Part shown: piece after piece, positions 1 to 7,938 of the stretch
How positions within the stretch are numbered: the first letter of the stretch is position 1
How the letters are laid out: each line of letters begins with the position of its first letter
DNA from: Comamonadaceae bacterium
Lineage (GTDB): Bacteria > Pseudomonadota > Gammaproteobacteria > Burkholderiales > Burkholderiaceae_C
Direction of reading: 5' to 3'
Assembly (NCBI GenBank): GCA_947469815.1
Contig: CANIRI010000047.1
Coordinates: 1-10,812, forward strand
Length of the DNA stretch: 10,812 bases
The notes under the pieces: model-generated
Databases searched by the model: none
Told to the model about the DNA's origin: nothing
What the model saw: the letters and a program-made list of their open reading frames with translations, nothing else
Made by a program: the position numbers and the translations under genes

Positions 1-339
1 AAGGTGGCTGATGCGAACGCGCTCTTGAACGGTTTGCCGTCGAGTTTTTCCACGCCCGAGCTCAACGTGTTGTGCGCTGAAGGCGAGCCGCCGACGGTGG
101 TGGGGCAACTGGTGGCGCGTGCTGCTTTTGCAGCGCCTGCCGTGGTCAACACCATCGACGGTTTGCGGGTCGATTGGCCGGACGGCTTTGGGCTGGTGCG
201 CGCATCCAACACCACACCGGTGCTGGTGCTGCGTTTTGAGGGCCACACGCAGGCCGCGCTGGAGCGCATTGAGCACGCCATGCTGGCGCTGCTGCGCGAG
301 GTCAAGCCCGGCGCGCAGATTCAAAGCGCAGCGCACTGA
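1..339 (+). CDS. Phosphomannomutase/phosphoglucomutase, C-terminal fragment (5' end outside window)
   Basis: This is the last 112 codons of an alpha-D-phosphohexomutase, open from the first base and ending at TGA 337-339. The family interconverts mannose-6-P/mannose-1-P and glucose-6-P/glucose-1-P in the cytoplasm and so feeds sugar nucleotides to LPS and exopolysaccharide. The fragment covers the C-terminal domain IV. It shows the DGLRVDWPDGFGLVRASNTTP signature, whose R-x-S-N-T-T segment is the phosphate-binding loop, followed by VLRFEG and a terminal amphipathic helix. A GTG at position 4 is inside the domain and is not a real start. The gene lies 15 bp upstream of waaC in the same direction, which fits a role in surface-polysaccharide precursor supply. 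AlgC-like, ManB-like or CpsG-like naming cannot be decided from this piece. Confidence 0.9.
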   Translation, partial: KVADANALLNGLPSSFSTPELNVLCAEGEPPTVVGQLVARAAFAAPAVVNTIDGLRVDWPDGFGLVRASNTTPVLVLRFEGHTQAALERIEHAMLALLREVKPGAQIQSAAH

Positions 340-354
340 CACCTTGGCCCGCGC

Positions 355-1341
355 GTGGCATTGCAACTGCTGATTGTCAAACTGTCCTCGCTGGGCGACG
401 TGGTGCAAACCGCGGCGGTGGTGCAGGATGTGTTGCAGCGCTTTCCCGACGCGCAGATTGACTGGGTGGTGGAAGAAGCGTTCGCGCCCTTGGTCTCCTT
501 GTTTGCGGGCGTGCGCCGGGTGATTCCGGTGGCGCAGCGACGCTGGCGCACAGCGCGCTGGAGCGTTACCACCCGCCGCGAGCGCGCGGCCTTCGAGCGC
601 GATCTGCATACCCAAAACTATGACGTGGTGCTCGATTTCCAGGGTCTCATCAAATCGGCATTGGTGGCGCGCCAAGCGCGGCTGCGCCCCGGCGGTTTCA
701 GTGCCACGTTCGCCAACGGCAGCGATGCGTGCTCCTACGAGTGGCCGGTGCGCTGGCTGTTGAGCCGCAGCTTTCCCATGCCGCAGCGCATCCATGCGGT
801 GGCCCGCTACCGCCTGCTTGCCGCATCCGCCCTGGGCTACGCCACGCAGGATGCGGCCGCCGTGCGCTGGCAGTTCGCGGCGGCAGCGCCCACCCACACC
901 CTGGTTTTTGCCCACGGAACCACCCGCGCCGACAACGAGTGGAGCCCGCAGAACTGGTTGGCCCTGGGGCACCAGTTGATTGCGCAAGGTTTCTCTCTGG
1001 CGCTGCCCCAATCGAATGATGCGGAGCTGGCGCGCGCGCAGGCGCTGGTTCAGGCATGGGGGCCGCAGGCCTTTGTGTGGCCGCGCGAGTCGCTGGCCGA
1101 TGTCACCCGGCGTATGGCCGCCTGCGCGGGCGTGGTTGGCGTGGATTCGGGCCTGAGCCATATCGCTGTGGCGCTGGGCTTGCCACATGTGCAAATCTTC
1201 AGCCAGGACCGTGCCTGGCGTGCCGGGCCGGTCGGTACGGCCTTTCAAATTGCGGTGGGTGGCACGTTTACGCCTGACGTGCCGGCGGTACTGCAAGCCT
1301 GGGAATCGGCATGGGCCGCGCGCCCGGAGAAAGCGGCGTGA
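355..1341 (+). CDS. waaC: Lipopolysaccharide heptosyltransferase I
   Basis: This 328-residue protein matches the usual length of WaaC, a GT-B fold family GT9 enzyme. WaaC adds the first L,D-heptose from ADP-heptose to Kdo on lipid A, at the cytoplasmic face of the inner membrane. Family features visible are the N-terminal VKLSSLGDVVQT (D15 aligns with the proposed catalytic Asp of E. coli WaaC), VLDFQGLIKSALVA near residue 92, HGTTRADNEW near 187-196, and VDSGLSHIAVALGLP near 263 in the donor-site domain. The GTG start at 355 is forced: the preceding phosphomutase stop TGA (337-339) is in the same frame and no other credible start lies between. No clear Shine-Dalgarno is seen, so translation may be coupled to the upstream gene. 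Residue 194 is Asn where I recall Lys in E. coli WaaC. It overlaps the chosen waaA start by 4 bp. Confidence 0.93.
   Translation: MALQLLIVKLSSLGDVVQTAAVVQDVLQRFPDAQIDWVVEEAFAPLVSLFAGVRRVIPVAQRRWRTARWSVTTRRERAAFERDLHTQNYDVVLDFQGLIKSALVARQARLRPGGFSATFANGSDACSYEWPVRWLLSRSFPMPQRIHAVARYRLLAASALGYATQDAAAVRWQFAAAAPTHTLVFAHGTTRADNEWSPQNWLALGHQLIAQGFSLALPQSNDAELARAQALVQAWGPQAFVWPRESLADVTRRMAACAGVVGVDSGLSHIAVALGLPHVQIFSQDRAWRAGPVGTAFQIAVGGTFTPDVPAVLQAWESAWAARPEKAA
1326..1330 (+). promoter_or_regulatory. Ribosome binding site deciding the waaA start
   Basis: GGAGA lies inside the end of waaC, 7 nt before the GTG at 1338 whose bases overlap the waaC stop (GTGA). This is a standard translational-coupling arrangement. 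The alternative ATG at 1311 has only GGGAA at 1301-1305, 5 nt upstream. I favour 1338 on this basis. Confidence 0.6.
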
Positions 1342-2654
1342 CAGCGGCTGGCGGCTTGTCCGCGCGTCTGGCTTTGCAGATGTACGGGTTCTTGTGCTGG
1401 GCCCTGATTCCGGTGCTGCGCTGGCGCTTGCGCCGCCGCGCCCAGGCCGAGCCAACGTACGGGCAGCGGGTGGATGAACGCTTTGGCTATTACGCTGCGG
1501 AGGTCTTGGAGCCATTGCGCCAAGGGTCCGGTCCGCGCGTCTGGGTGCATGCGGTCTCGCTGGGTGAAACCCGGGCTGCGGGCTTGTTACTGACCGCCTT
1601 GCGCGAAGCCATTCCCGGCGTACGCATAGTCCTCACCCATGGCACCGCGACCGGACGCGCGGCCGGCGTGGCCTTGCTGCAGCCCGGCGATGTGCAGCTG
1701 TGGCAGCCCTGGGATACGCCGGGTGCGGTGCGGCGGTTTTTGGACGCATGTGCGCCGCAGATGGGCCTGCTGATCGAGACCGAGGTCTGGCCGAATGTGG
1801 TGGCTGGTTGCGCGCACGCCGGTGTTCCTTTGTATCTGGTCAATGCCCGTTTGAGCGAGGCGTCCTTGCGCGGCTACCAGCGCGCGCCCTGGCTGTCGGG
1901 CCCGGCTTTTGCCGCACTCGCCGGGGTTTGGGCCCAGAGCGATGCGGACGCAAGCCGCTTGCGCGCTTTGGGTGCGACTGTGCGCGGCGTGCCGGGTAAC
2001 TTCAAGTTCGATGCGCGTCCGGATTCCCGGCAAGTTGAACAGGGCAGGGCCTTGCGCGCGGCGTTGCGCAAACCGGTGGTGATGCTCGCCAGCAGCCGCG
2101 AGGGGGAAGAGAGCCAGTGGTTGCAGGCGCTGAACACCATGGATGACGTGCCCGATTGCCACTGGCTGCTGGTGCCGCGCCACCCGCAACGGTTCGATGC
2201 GGTCGCTGATTTGCTGCGTGGCGCGGGGCTGTCTTTCGCCCGGCGCAGCCAGCACAGCGTGGTGGCGGATTGGGTGGCGGTACCGGCAGAGGTCTGGCTG
2301 GGCGACAGCCTGGGCGAGATGGCGCTGTACTACAGCTTGGCGGATGTGGTTTTATTGGGCGGCAGCTTTGAGCCCCTGGGCGGGCAGAACCTGATCGAGG
2401 CTGCGGCTTGTGGCTGTACCGTGGTGATGGGCCCGCACACTTTTAATTTTTCTGAGGTGGCCGAACGGGCGGTAGCAGCGGGTGCCGCAGTCCGGGTGGC
2501 CGACATGGCCGAGGCGCTGGAGGCTGTCGTCAAGCTGTTGCAGTCAGGTACTTTGCAGCGCCATGTCCATGCGCAGGATTTTGCCGCTGCTTACGGAGGC
2601 GCGGTGGCCCGCACCGTGGGCGCGCTGATGGCGCTCCAGCCCCGACTCACTTAG
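1338..2654 (+). CDS. waaA: 3-deoxy-D-manno-octulosonic acid (Kdo) transferase
   Basis: WaaA transfers Kdo from CMP-Kdo to the lipid A precursor at the inner membrane, before WaaC acts. With the GTG start at 1338 the protein has 438 residues, normal for family GT30. A hydrophobic N-terminal anchor (about residues 11-29) is followed by basic residues. The GQRVDERFG motif holds Glu47, aligning with the proposed catalytic base. Then come VHAVSLGETRAA, LIETEVWPNVV, NARLSEAS, and in the C-terminal domain SSREGEE, VPRHPQRF, DSLGEMALYY and FEPLGGQNLIEAAACG with a downstream N-F-S-E. GTG 1338 overlaps the waaC stop by 4 bp and has GGAGA at 1326-1330, 7 nt upstream. An in-frame ATG at 1311 would give 447 residues and a 31-bp overlap. 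The last 8 bp overlap the convergent tolC gene. Confidence 0.93.
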   Translation: MTAAGGLSARLALQMYGFLCWALIPVLRWRLRRRAQAEPTYGQRVDERFGYYAAEVLEPLRQGSGPRVWVHAVSLGETRAAGLLLTALREAIPGVRIVLTHGTATGRAAGVALLQPGDVQLWQPWDTPGAVRRFLDACAPQMGLLIETEVWPNVVAGCAHAGVPLYLVNARLSEASLRGYQRAPWLSGPAFAALAGVWAQSDADASRLRALGATVRGVPGNFKFDARPDSRQVEQGRALRAALRKPVVMLASSREGEESQWLQALNTMDDVPDCHWLLVPRHPQRFDAVADLLRGAGLSFARRSQHSVVADWVAVPAEVWLGDSLGEMALYYSLADVVLLGGSFEPLGGQNLIEAAACGCTVVMGPHTFNFSEVAERAVAAGAAVRVADMAEALEAVVKLLQSGTLQRHVHAQDFAAAYGGAVARTVGALMALQPRLT

Positions 2655-4044
2655 CCAGCAAGCCGTCGATTTCTTCGAGGTTGCTCTCGGCCAGCGTGCC
2701 AGCAGATTGCCGCAGTTTGAGGTTGTTCACCAGCAGGTCGTAGCGCGCTTTAGCCAGCTTGGCTTTGGTGTCGTACAACTGGCTTTGGGCGTTGAGCACA
2801 TCGATGTTGATGCGCACGCCTACTTCGTAGCCCAGGCGGTTGGCGTCCAAGGCACTTTGGCTGGATGCTTCAGCGGCCTCGTAGGCCCTGACCTGACCGG
2901 CCAGCGAATGCAGGCCGTAGAAAACGGTGCGGGTGGTTTGCTGGGCGTTGCGGGTCAGCGCTTGGAGGTCGTTGCGGGTCTTGTCCTCCAGAGCCAATGT
3001 TTCCCGCAGCTTGGCGCCGCGCGTGCTTGCCGTGAACAAGGGGATATTGACGACCACGCCCACCGATCCGGATTGCGTATCGCGGCTGCGGGTGAAGGTA
3101 TTGACGCCAGTTTGATCCACGTAGGTATTGGATCCACCCCACGGGAATACCTTGCCCAAGGAGCCTGTTAACGACACGGTAGGCGATGTATCGGCGCGCG
3201 CTTTTTCGGTTTCCAAGCGCGCCAATTCAAGCTCGGTACGCTTGCTCTGAATTTGCGGCAGGTACTGTTCGGTGAGCGCCGCCCACTCGTTGTCGGTGCC
3301 CAAAACTGCAGGCATCTGCAAGGGCAGGCGCAGGGATTGGGGCTTCAAGTCTTTGCGCCCCACCAATTGGTCCAGCAGGCTTTGCCGCACGGTGAGGTCG
3401 TTTTGGGCAGAGATTTCTTGCGCGATCACCAGATCAAATTTGGCCTGCGCTTCGCGGGTGTCGGTGATGGTGCTGGTCCCGACTTCAAAATTGCGTTTGG
3501 CTGCTGCCAACTGTTCGCCAACCGCTGCTTTCTGCGCGCGGACAAAGGCCAAACTGTCGCGCGCCGCCAGCACATCAAAGTACGCGCTGCTCACCCGCAC
3601 CATCAGGTCCTGCCGCGCGGTGGCCAGAGCCAGCTCCACCACGGCTGCGTTGCGCTGGGCGGAGGTCATCGAGAGCTCGTTGATGCGGCTGTACAGCGTT
3701 TGGCTGAATGCCAGACTCAGCGTGCCGTCCATTTCATTCTTTTGGGTGGTGTAGTCGTAGGTATCCGTGGACGACTTGCTTTGCTGCCAGCCCTGGGCCA
3801 CGGTTGCCTGCAAGCTGACCACCGGCGCGTACTGCGCTTGCACCTGCTCGGCCTTGGCCGAAATGGCGTCCAACTGCGCCTGGGCCGCCTGGTAGCTGGC
3901 GTCATAGCTCTGGGCCGCTTGGTACAGCTCCAGCAGGCTTTGGGACTGGGCGCTGCACACCAGGCCCAAGCCCATGAGCGCGACACACAGCCGACGGGGC
4001 AGGGGTGAGCGGATGCGGGAGGTCTTAGTCATTTTCAGAGGCAC
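2647..4044 (-). CDS. tolC: TolC family outer-membrane efflux channel
   Basis: This 465-residue protein is the outer-membrane duct of tripartite export systems. It begins with a basic segment and a hydrophobic signal peptide (about residues 20-36, ending near SAQSQS) before SLLELYQAAQSYDASYQAA, the usual mature N-terminus of the family. Two repeated outer-membrane-efflux domains follow. The first contains RNFEVGTSTITDTREAQAKFD near 188-208 and the second contains GYEVGVRINIDVLNAQSQLYDTKAKLAKARYDLL near 404-437; these are the paired coiled-coil repeats that build the periplasmic barrel. The annotated start is a GTG 3 nt after the upstream stop. An ATG at 4032 (461 residues) is equally possible, and neither has a strong ribosome site. 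It is last in the adaptor-permease-methyltransferase-channel order. Its stop overlaps waaA by 8 bp, leaving no room for a conventional terminator between them. Pairing with the upstream pump is inferred from position. Confidence 0.9.
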   Translation of the reverse strand: MPLKMTKTSRIRSPLPRRLCVALMGLGLVCSAQSQSLLELYQAAQSYDASYQAAQAQLDAISAKAEQVQAQYAPVVSLQATVAQGWQQSKSSTDTYDYTTQKNEMDGTLSLAFSQTLYSRINELSMTSAQRNAAVVELALATARQDLMVRVSSAYFDVLAARDSLAFVRAQKAAVGEQLAAAKRNFEVGTSTITDTREAQAKFDLVIAQEISAQNDLTVRQSLLDQLVGRKDLKPQSLRLPLQMPAVLGTDNEWAALTEQYLPQIQSKRTELELARLETEKARADTSPTVSLTGSLGKVFPWGGSNTYVDQTGVNTFTRSRDTQSGSVGVVVNIPLFTASTRGAKLRETLALEDKTRNDLQALTRNAQQTTRTVFYGLHSLAGQVRAYEAAEASSQSALDANRLGYEVGVRINIDVLNAQSQLYDTKAKLAKARYDLLVNNLKLRQSAGTLAESNLEEIDGLLAK

Positions 4045-4047
4045 AGG

Positions 4048-4719
4048 TTAGAACCGAAACTGCGGCAACTCAGCAAAACCTTGCAGCCTTGGGGCCACTG
4101 TATCCCAGGGTTGTGTTGTGAGGAAGTCCGTTGCGCTGTTGCGCCGCACAATCGTCGTGCGCATCATGGGCAGGTCGCCTACGATGGCCGCCAAGCGTCC
4201 GCCCACGCGCAACTGGGACAAAAGCCACGGGGGCACCTGCGCGACAGAGCCGCTCAAAAGGATCACATCAAACGGGCCACCCTCGGTACCACCCTCATTT
4301 TGAACAGCCCCGTCGGCGATGCGGACCTCCACATTGCGGACACCCGCATCCCGCAGCCGGTGGTGCGCGGCGTCTGCGAGTTCGGGTACCAACTCCAGCG
4401 ACAGCACATGGTGCGCGCGGTGACCCAGCAGCGCCGCCATGTAGCCGGAACCGGTGCCGATTTCGAGCACGGTGTCGGTCGGCTCTACATGCAAATCCTG
4501 CAAGAGCCGGGCCTCCAAGCGTGGTGCCAGCATGAATTGCCCGTGCCCAAGCGGTAGCTCCGTATCAGCGAAGGCGAGTGCACGGTGTTTTTCCGGTACG
4601 AAATCCTCGCGCCGAACCAGCGTCAGCGCTTCCAAAATGTCGCCGTCGAGGACATTCCAGGGCCTGATCTGTTGCTCGATCATGTTGAACCGGGCGGTTT
4701 GCGTGTCGGAGATTTGCAT
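4048..4719 (-). CDS. Protein-L-isoaspartate O-methyltransferase family protein (divergent)
   Basis: The 223-residue protein has the overall shape of PIMT enzymes, which methylate L-isoaspartyl residues in damaged proteins using S-adenosylmethionine. ARFNMIEQQIRPW (9-21), VRREDFVPEKHRALAFADTELPLG (35-58) and the SAM-binding motif VLEIGTGSGY (84-93) are family-typical. The segment where true PIMTs carry the isoaspartate-binding Thr-Ile-Ser-x-Pro reads FMLAP (62-66). The strand normally reading I-V-T-A-A reads ILLSGSV. It may therefore act on something other than isoaspartate or be a specialised paralog. ATG 4719 is preferred because homologues begin close to ARFNMIEQQ; upstream in-frame TTG 4758 would add 13 residues. 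It sits 75 bp after the RND permease stop and 3 bp before tolC. Burkholderiales often keep such a gene near tolC, as I recall, so its link to efflux may be positional only. Confidence 0.82.
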   Translation of the reverse strand: MQISDTQTARFNMIEQQIRPWNVLDGDILEALTLVRREDFVPEKHRALAFADTELPLGHGQFMLAPRLEARLLQDLHVEPTDTVLEIGTGSGYMAALLGHRAHHVLSLELVPELADAAHHRLRDAGVRNVEVRIADGAVQNEGGTEGGPFDVILLSGSVAQVPPWLLSQLRVGGRLAAIVGDLPMMRTTIVRRNSATDFLTTQPWDTVAPRLQGFAELPQFRF

Positions 4720-4794
4720 TGCGGATACTTTCAGCCAAGACTTTGTCAGTGTGCCCAATTCTCTGAGGTTTGTATGGCGCCAGAAATTGCAAGT

Positions 4795-7700
4795 TTAATT
4801 GCCTTTTTGGTCGCCAAAACCCAGCACCCGGCGGGTCCAGGTCGCCAGGTCGTCGGTGTAACAGTACACCACAGGGACCACAACCAGCGTGAGCAGGGAG
4901 GATGTGATCACCCCGCCAATTACGGCCTGCCCCATCGGCGCGCGCATCTCAGACCCTTCGGTCAGCGCAAAGGCCAGCGGCACCATGCCGAAAATCATGG
5001 CCAGCGTGGTCATCAAAATCGGCCGCAGGCGCACCCGGGCCGCCAGCAGCAAGGCCTCGGTGCGCTCCACCCCGTCGCGCCGGGCCCGGTTGGCAAAGTC
5101 CACCAAAAGAATCGCGTTTTTGGTCACCAGGCCCATGAGCATGATCACGCCGATCACCGAGAACATCGAAATCGACGAGCCAAAAGCCATCAGCGCCAGC
5201 ACCACGCCAATCAGGGTGAGCGGTAGCGCCGTCATCAAGGCCAGCGGCTGCACAAAACTTTGGAACTGGCTGGCCAGAATCATGTAAATAAAGATCACCG
5301 CCAGCGCCAGCGCCGAGATCGCGTAGGCGAAGGATTCGCCCATGTCTTTGGTGGAGCCGCTGAATTGGTAGCTGTAGCCCGCAGGCATCGCCAGCCCGTC
5401 CATGATCTTGCGGATGTCCGCCGAGACTTCGCCTGCCGAGCGGCCGCTGACGTTGGCGCTGATGGCCACTTCGCGCTGCAGCGCGCGCCGGTTGATCTGG
5501 TTGAAGCCTGTTGAGGCTTCGACCTGCGCCACCTGGCTCAAGCGCACCACACGGCTGCTGCCGTCGGCATTGGTGCCTATCGCAAAAGGCAGGCGCTCCA
5601 TGTCCTGCGGCTGCATCCGCGCCTGCGGGTCGAGCTGCAAATTCACATCGTAGGTTTGTTCGTCCGGCGCGCGCCAGGTACCCACCGTTCTCCCGGCCAC
5701 CAGGATGCGCAGGCTGTTGCCGATTTGCGCCACGCCCAGTCCCATATCGGCGGCCACGGCGCGCTTGATGCGCACCTCCAGCGTGGGCTTGTCCGGCTTG
5801 GCGCTGGAGTCCAGATCCACCAGGCCGCTCACCTCGTGCAGCATCGGCATGGCGGTTTGCGCGATGCGCTCCAGTTCGCGCCCGTCAGGGCCTTGCAGCG
5901 AAAAGGTGATTTGCTTGCTGCCGCCCGCAGCGTCGCCCAGGCCGACCTGCGTCACGGTGATGCCGGGCACGCTGCGCAACTGTTGGCGCAATTGCACCGC
6001 GATCTCTTCAATCCCGCGTTGCCGTAATTTGCGGTCCACAAAACGCACGTAGGTGCTGCCGTACATCTTGCCCTGCGCGTTACCGGTGTTGATGGTGGTC
6101 AGGGTGTAGCGCACCTCGGGCAGGCTGCGGATGATGGCGTCGACCTGGCGCGCCTTGGCCTCGGTCACCTCCAGCGATGACCCCACCGGCGTGTAAAAGT
6201 TGACCGAAGTTTCTGAAAAATCCGACTTGGGCACAAACTCGGTGCCCAGCAGCGGCACCAGGGCCACACTGGACGCAAAAACACCAATTGCCAGCAGCAC
6301 CGTGGCTATTTTGTGCAGCAAGGCCCAGCGCAAAATTTCCTGGTAACCCCCGGCCAGCGTTTCGGTTGCGCGGTCAAACCAGCCGGTCACGCGGCCGAAG
6401 GTTTTGCCGTACCAGCCACCGGTCTGGCCTTTGCCCTGGGCGTCCAGCGAGGGGTCGTGCCAGATGCTGGAGAGCATAGGGTCCAGGGTGAAGCTGACGA
6501 ACATCGAAATCAGAACCGCCACCACAATGGTGAGCCCGAATTCGTGGAAAAACTTGCCGATGATCCCGCCCATGAAACCGATGGGCAGAAACACCGCCAC
6601 GATAGAAAACGTGGTCGCCAACACCGCCAGCCCGATTTCCTCGGTGCCTTCCAGCGCCGCCTGAAAAGGCGTCTTGCCCATGGCAATGTGGCGCACGATG
6701 TTCTCGCGCACCACAATCGCGTCGTCAATCAGCAGCCCCACACACAAACTCAGCGCCATCAGCGTGATCATGTTGATGGTGAAGCCCAGCATGTACATGA
6801 ACAAAAAGCTGCCGAAGATTGCAATGGGCAGCGTCAGGCCGGTGATCACCGTGGAGCGCCAGCTGTTGAGGAACAAAAACACAATCAACACGGTCAGTAG
6901 CGCGCCTTCAATCAGGGTGCGGCGCACGTTGTCTACCGACACCCGGATTTGCCGCGAGCCATCGGTGATTTGTGTAAGTTGAACCCCGGGCGGCGCCACT
7001 TGTTGCAGCTCATCGAGCGTTTTGCGCAGGCCATCCACCACAGCAATCGTGTTTTCATCCTGCGCTTTTTGCACGGTCACCAGCAAGGTGCGCTGGCCGT
7101 TGTACAGCGCCAGGCTTTCGGCCGGTTGCGCCCCATCGCTGATGCGCGCCAACTGGCCCAGGCGCACCGGGCCGCCCGCGCGCTGCACCACCGTGATCTG
7201 GGCAAAATCTTCCGGGCGTTGCATGCGCCCCTGCACTTGCAGAACCCGGTCTTGGTCGAGGGAGCGGATGCTGCCTGCGGGCAGGTCCTGGTTTTCGTTT
7301 TCCACCGCTGTTGCTACCTGCTGGGGTGTCACGCCATAGGCCTCCAGCGCGGCGGGCTGCAAATACAAATTGATCTGCCGTGGCGTGCCACCTACCAACG
7401 TGGCAGAACCGACGCCGCGCACATTTTCCAAGCGGCGTTTGAGCACCTGGTCGGCCCAACGGGTCAGCTCCACCGGGCTGGGTGCGCCGGCTGCGGCGTC
7501 GGCGGTGATGGCCATCGACCAAATGGCTTTGGCAGATGGGTCAAAACGCAGCACGCGCGAGTCTTTGACTTCGGGGCGCAGCAGCGGCTTGACCCCGGCG
7601 ACTTTCTCCCGCACATCGTCGGCGGCTTTGCGCCCCTCGGACTGCAAGCCGAATTCGATGATGACTATCGACTGGCCTTCATAGCTGCGCGAGGTCAGGT

Positions 7701-7935
7701 TGCTGATGCCGCCAATCGGGTTGACCGCCTCTTCAATTTTTTTGGTGACTTCGCTCTCAACGATTTCGGGTGAAGCGCCGGGGTATTCCGTGATCACCAC
7801 GACCGTGGGGAAGTCGATATTCGGGAACTGGTCAATCTGTAGGCGTTGCAAGGAGAACCAGCCCAGCACCACCAAGGCCAGCATGGCCATGGTCGCAAAG
7901 ACCGGGTTATGCAGGCTGACGCGGGTGAACCACAT
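4795..7935 (-). CDS. RND multidrug efflux permease, HAE1/AcrB type
   Basis: This 1046-residue proton-antiport pump has full AcrB-family length. TM1 is near residues 10-28 (NPVFATMAMLALVVLGWFSL), followed by the porter-domain opening FPNIDFPTVVVITEYPGASPEIVESEVTKKIE (written here as a region, residues about 37-68). The TM4 proton-relay pair is D404-D405 in GLLIDDAIVVREN. K939 in MGLVTKNAILLVDF is the TM10 lysine partner, followed by LRPILMTTLAMIFGMVPLA in TM11. Two duplicated halves of TM bundle plus large periplasmic loops are evident, so the pump looks intact. The ATG start is 3 bp after the adaptor stop, a tight coupling typical of adaptor-pump operons. Only a weak ribosome site is visible. 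Substrates cannot be read from sequence; the aromatic and acidic content does not suggest a heavy-metal HME pump, which would carry different TM4 residues. Confidence 0.95.
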   Translation of the reverse strand: MWFTRVSLHNPVFATMAMLALVVLGWFSLQRLQIDQFPNIDFPTVVVITEYPGASPEIVESEVTKKIEEAVNPIGGISNLTSRSYEGQSIVIIEFGLQSEGRKAADDVREKVAGVKPLLRPEVKDSRVLRFDPSAKAIWSMAITADAAAGAPSPVELTRWADQVLKRRLENVRGVGSATLVGGTPRQINLYLQPAALEAYGVTPQQVATAVENENQDLPAGSIRSLDQDRVLQVQGRMQRPEDFAQITVVQRAGGPVRLGQLARISDGAQPAESLALYNGQRTLLVTVQKAQDENTIAVVDGLRKTLDELQQVAPPGVQLTQITDGSRQIRVSVDNVRRTLIEGALLTVLIVFLFLNSWRSTVITGLTLPIAIFGSFLFMYMLGFTINMITLMALSLCVGLLIDDAIVVRENIVRHIAMGKTPFQAALEGTEEIGLAVLATTFSIVAVFLPIGFMGGIIGKFFHEFGLTIVVAVLISMFVSFTLDPMLSSIWHDPSLDAQGKGQTGGWYGKTFGRVTGWFDRATETLAGGYQEILRWALLHKIATVLLAIGVFASSVALVPLLGTEFVPKSDFSETSVNFYTPVGSSLEVTEAKARQVDAIIRSLPEVRYTLTTINTGNAQGKMYGSTYVRFVDRKLRQRGIEEIAVQLRQQLRSVPGITVTQVGLGDAAGGSKQITFSLQGPDGRELERIAQTAMPMLHEVSGLVDLDSSAKPDKPTLEVRIKRAVAADMGLGVAQIGNSLRILVAGRTVGTWRAPDEQTYDVNLQLDPQARMQPQDMERLPFAIGTNADGSSRVVRLSQVAQVEASTGFNQINRRALQREVAISANVSGRSAGEVSADIRKIMDGLAMPAGYSYQFSGSTKDMGESFAYAISALALAVIFIYMILASQFQSFVQPLALMTALPLTLIGVVLALMAFGSSISMFSVIGVIMLMGLVTKNAILLVDFANRARRDGVERTEALLLAARVRLRPILMTTLAMIFGMVPLAFALTEGSEMRAPMGQAVIGGVITSSLLTLVVVPVVYCYTDDLATWTRRVLGFGDQKGN

Positions 7936-7938
7936 AGA

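Noticed and set aside
1311..1337. ATG 1311 as the waaA start
   Set aside because: It would overlap waaC by 31 bp and has a weaker ribosome site than GTG 1338, which overlaps the waaC stop by 4 bp after GGAGA.
1587..2255. 222-codon open frame on the minus strand inside waaA
   Set aside because: Antisense to a well-supported gene, no recognisable domain, no ribosome site or neighbour supporting it.
3253..4008. 251-codon open frame on the plus strand opposite tolC
   Set aside because: Low-complexity His/Leu/Gly/Gln-rich translation with no motif; mirror of the tolC codon pattern.
4720..4794. Separate promoter for the PIMT-like gene and tolC in the 75-bp gap
   Set aside because: On the minus strand I find only partial matches (TTGCAA and CTGACA as -35-like elements) without a correctly spaced -10, so I do not annotate one.
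4585..7773. Long open frames on the plus strand opposite the RND permease and methyltransferase (for example 4585-5226, 6313-6900, 6949-7773)
   Set aside because: They are antisense to strongly recognised genes, are His/Arg/Gln-rich without any domain, and are expected from GC-rich codon bias.
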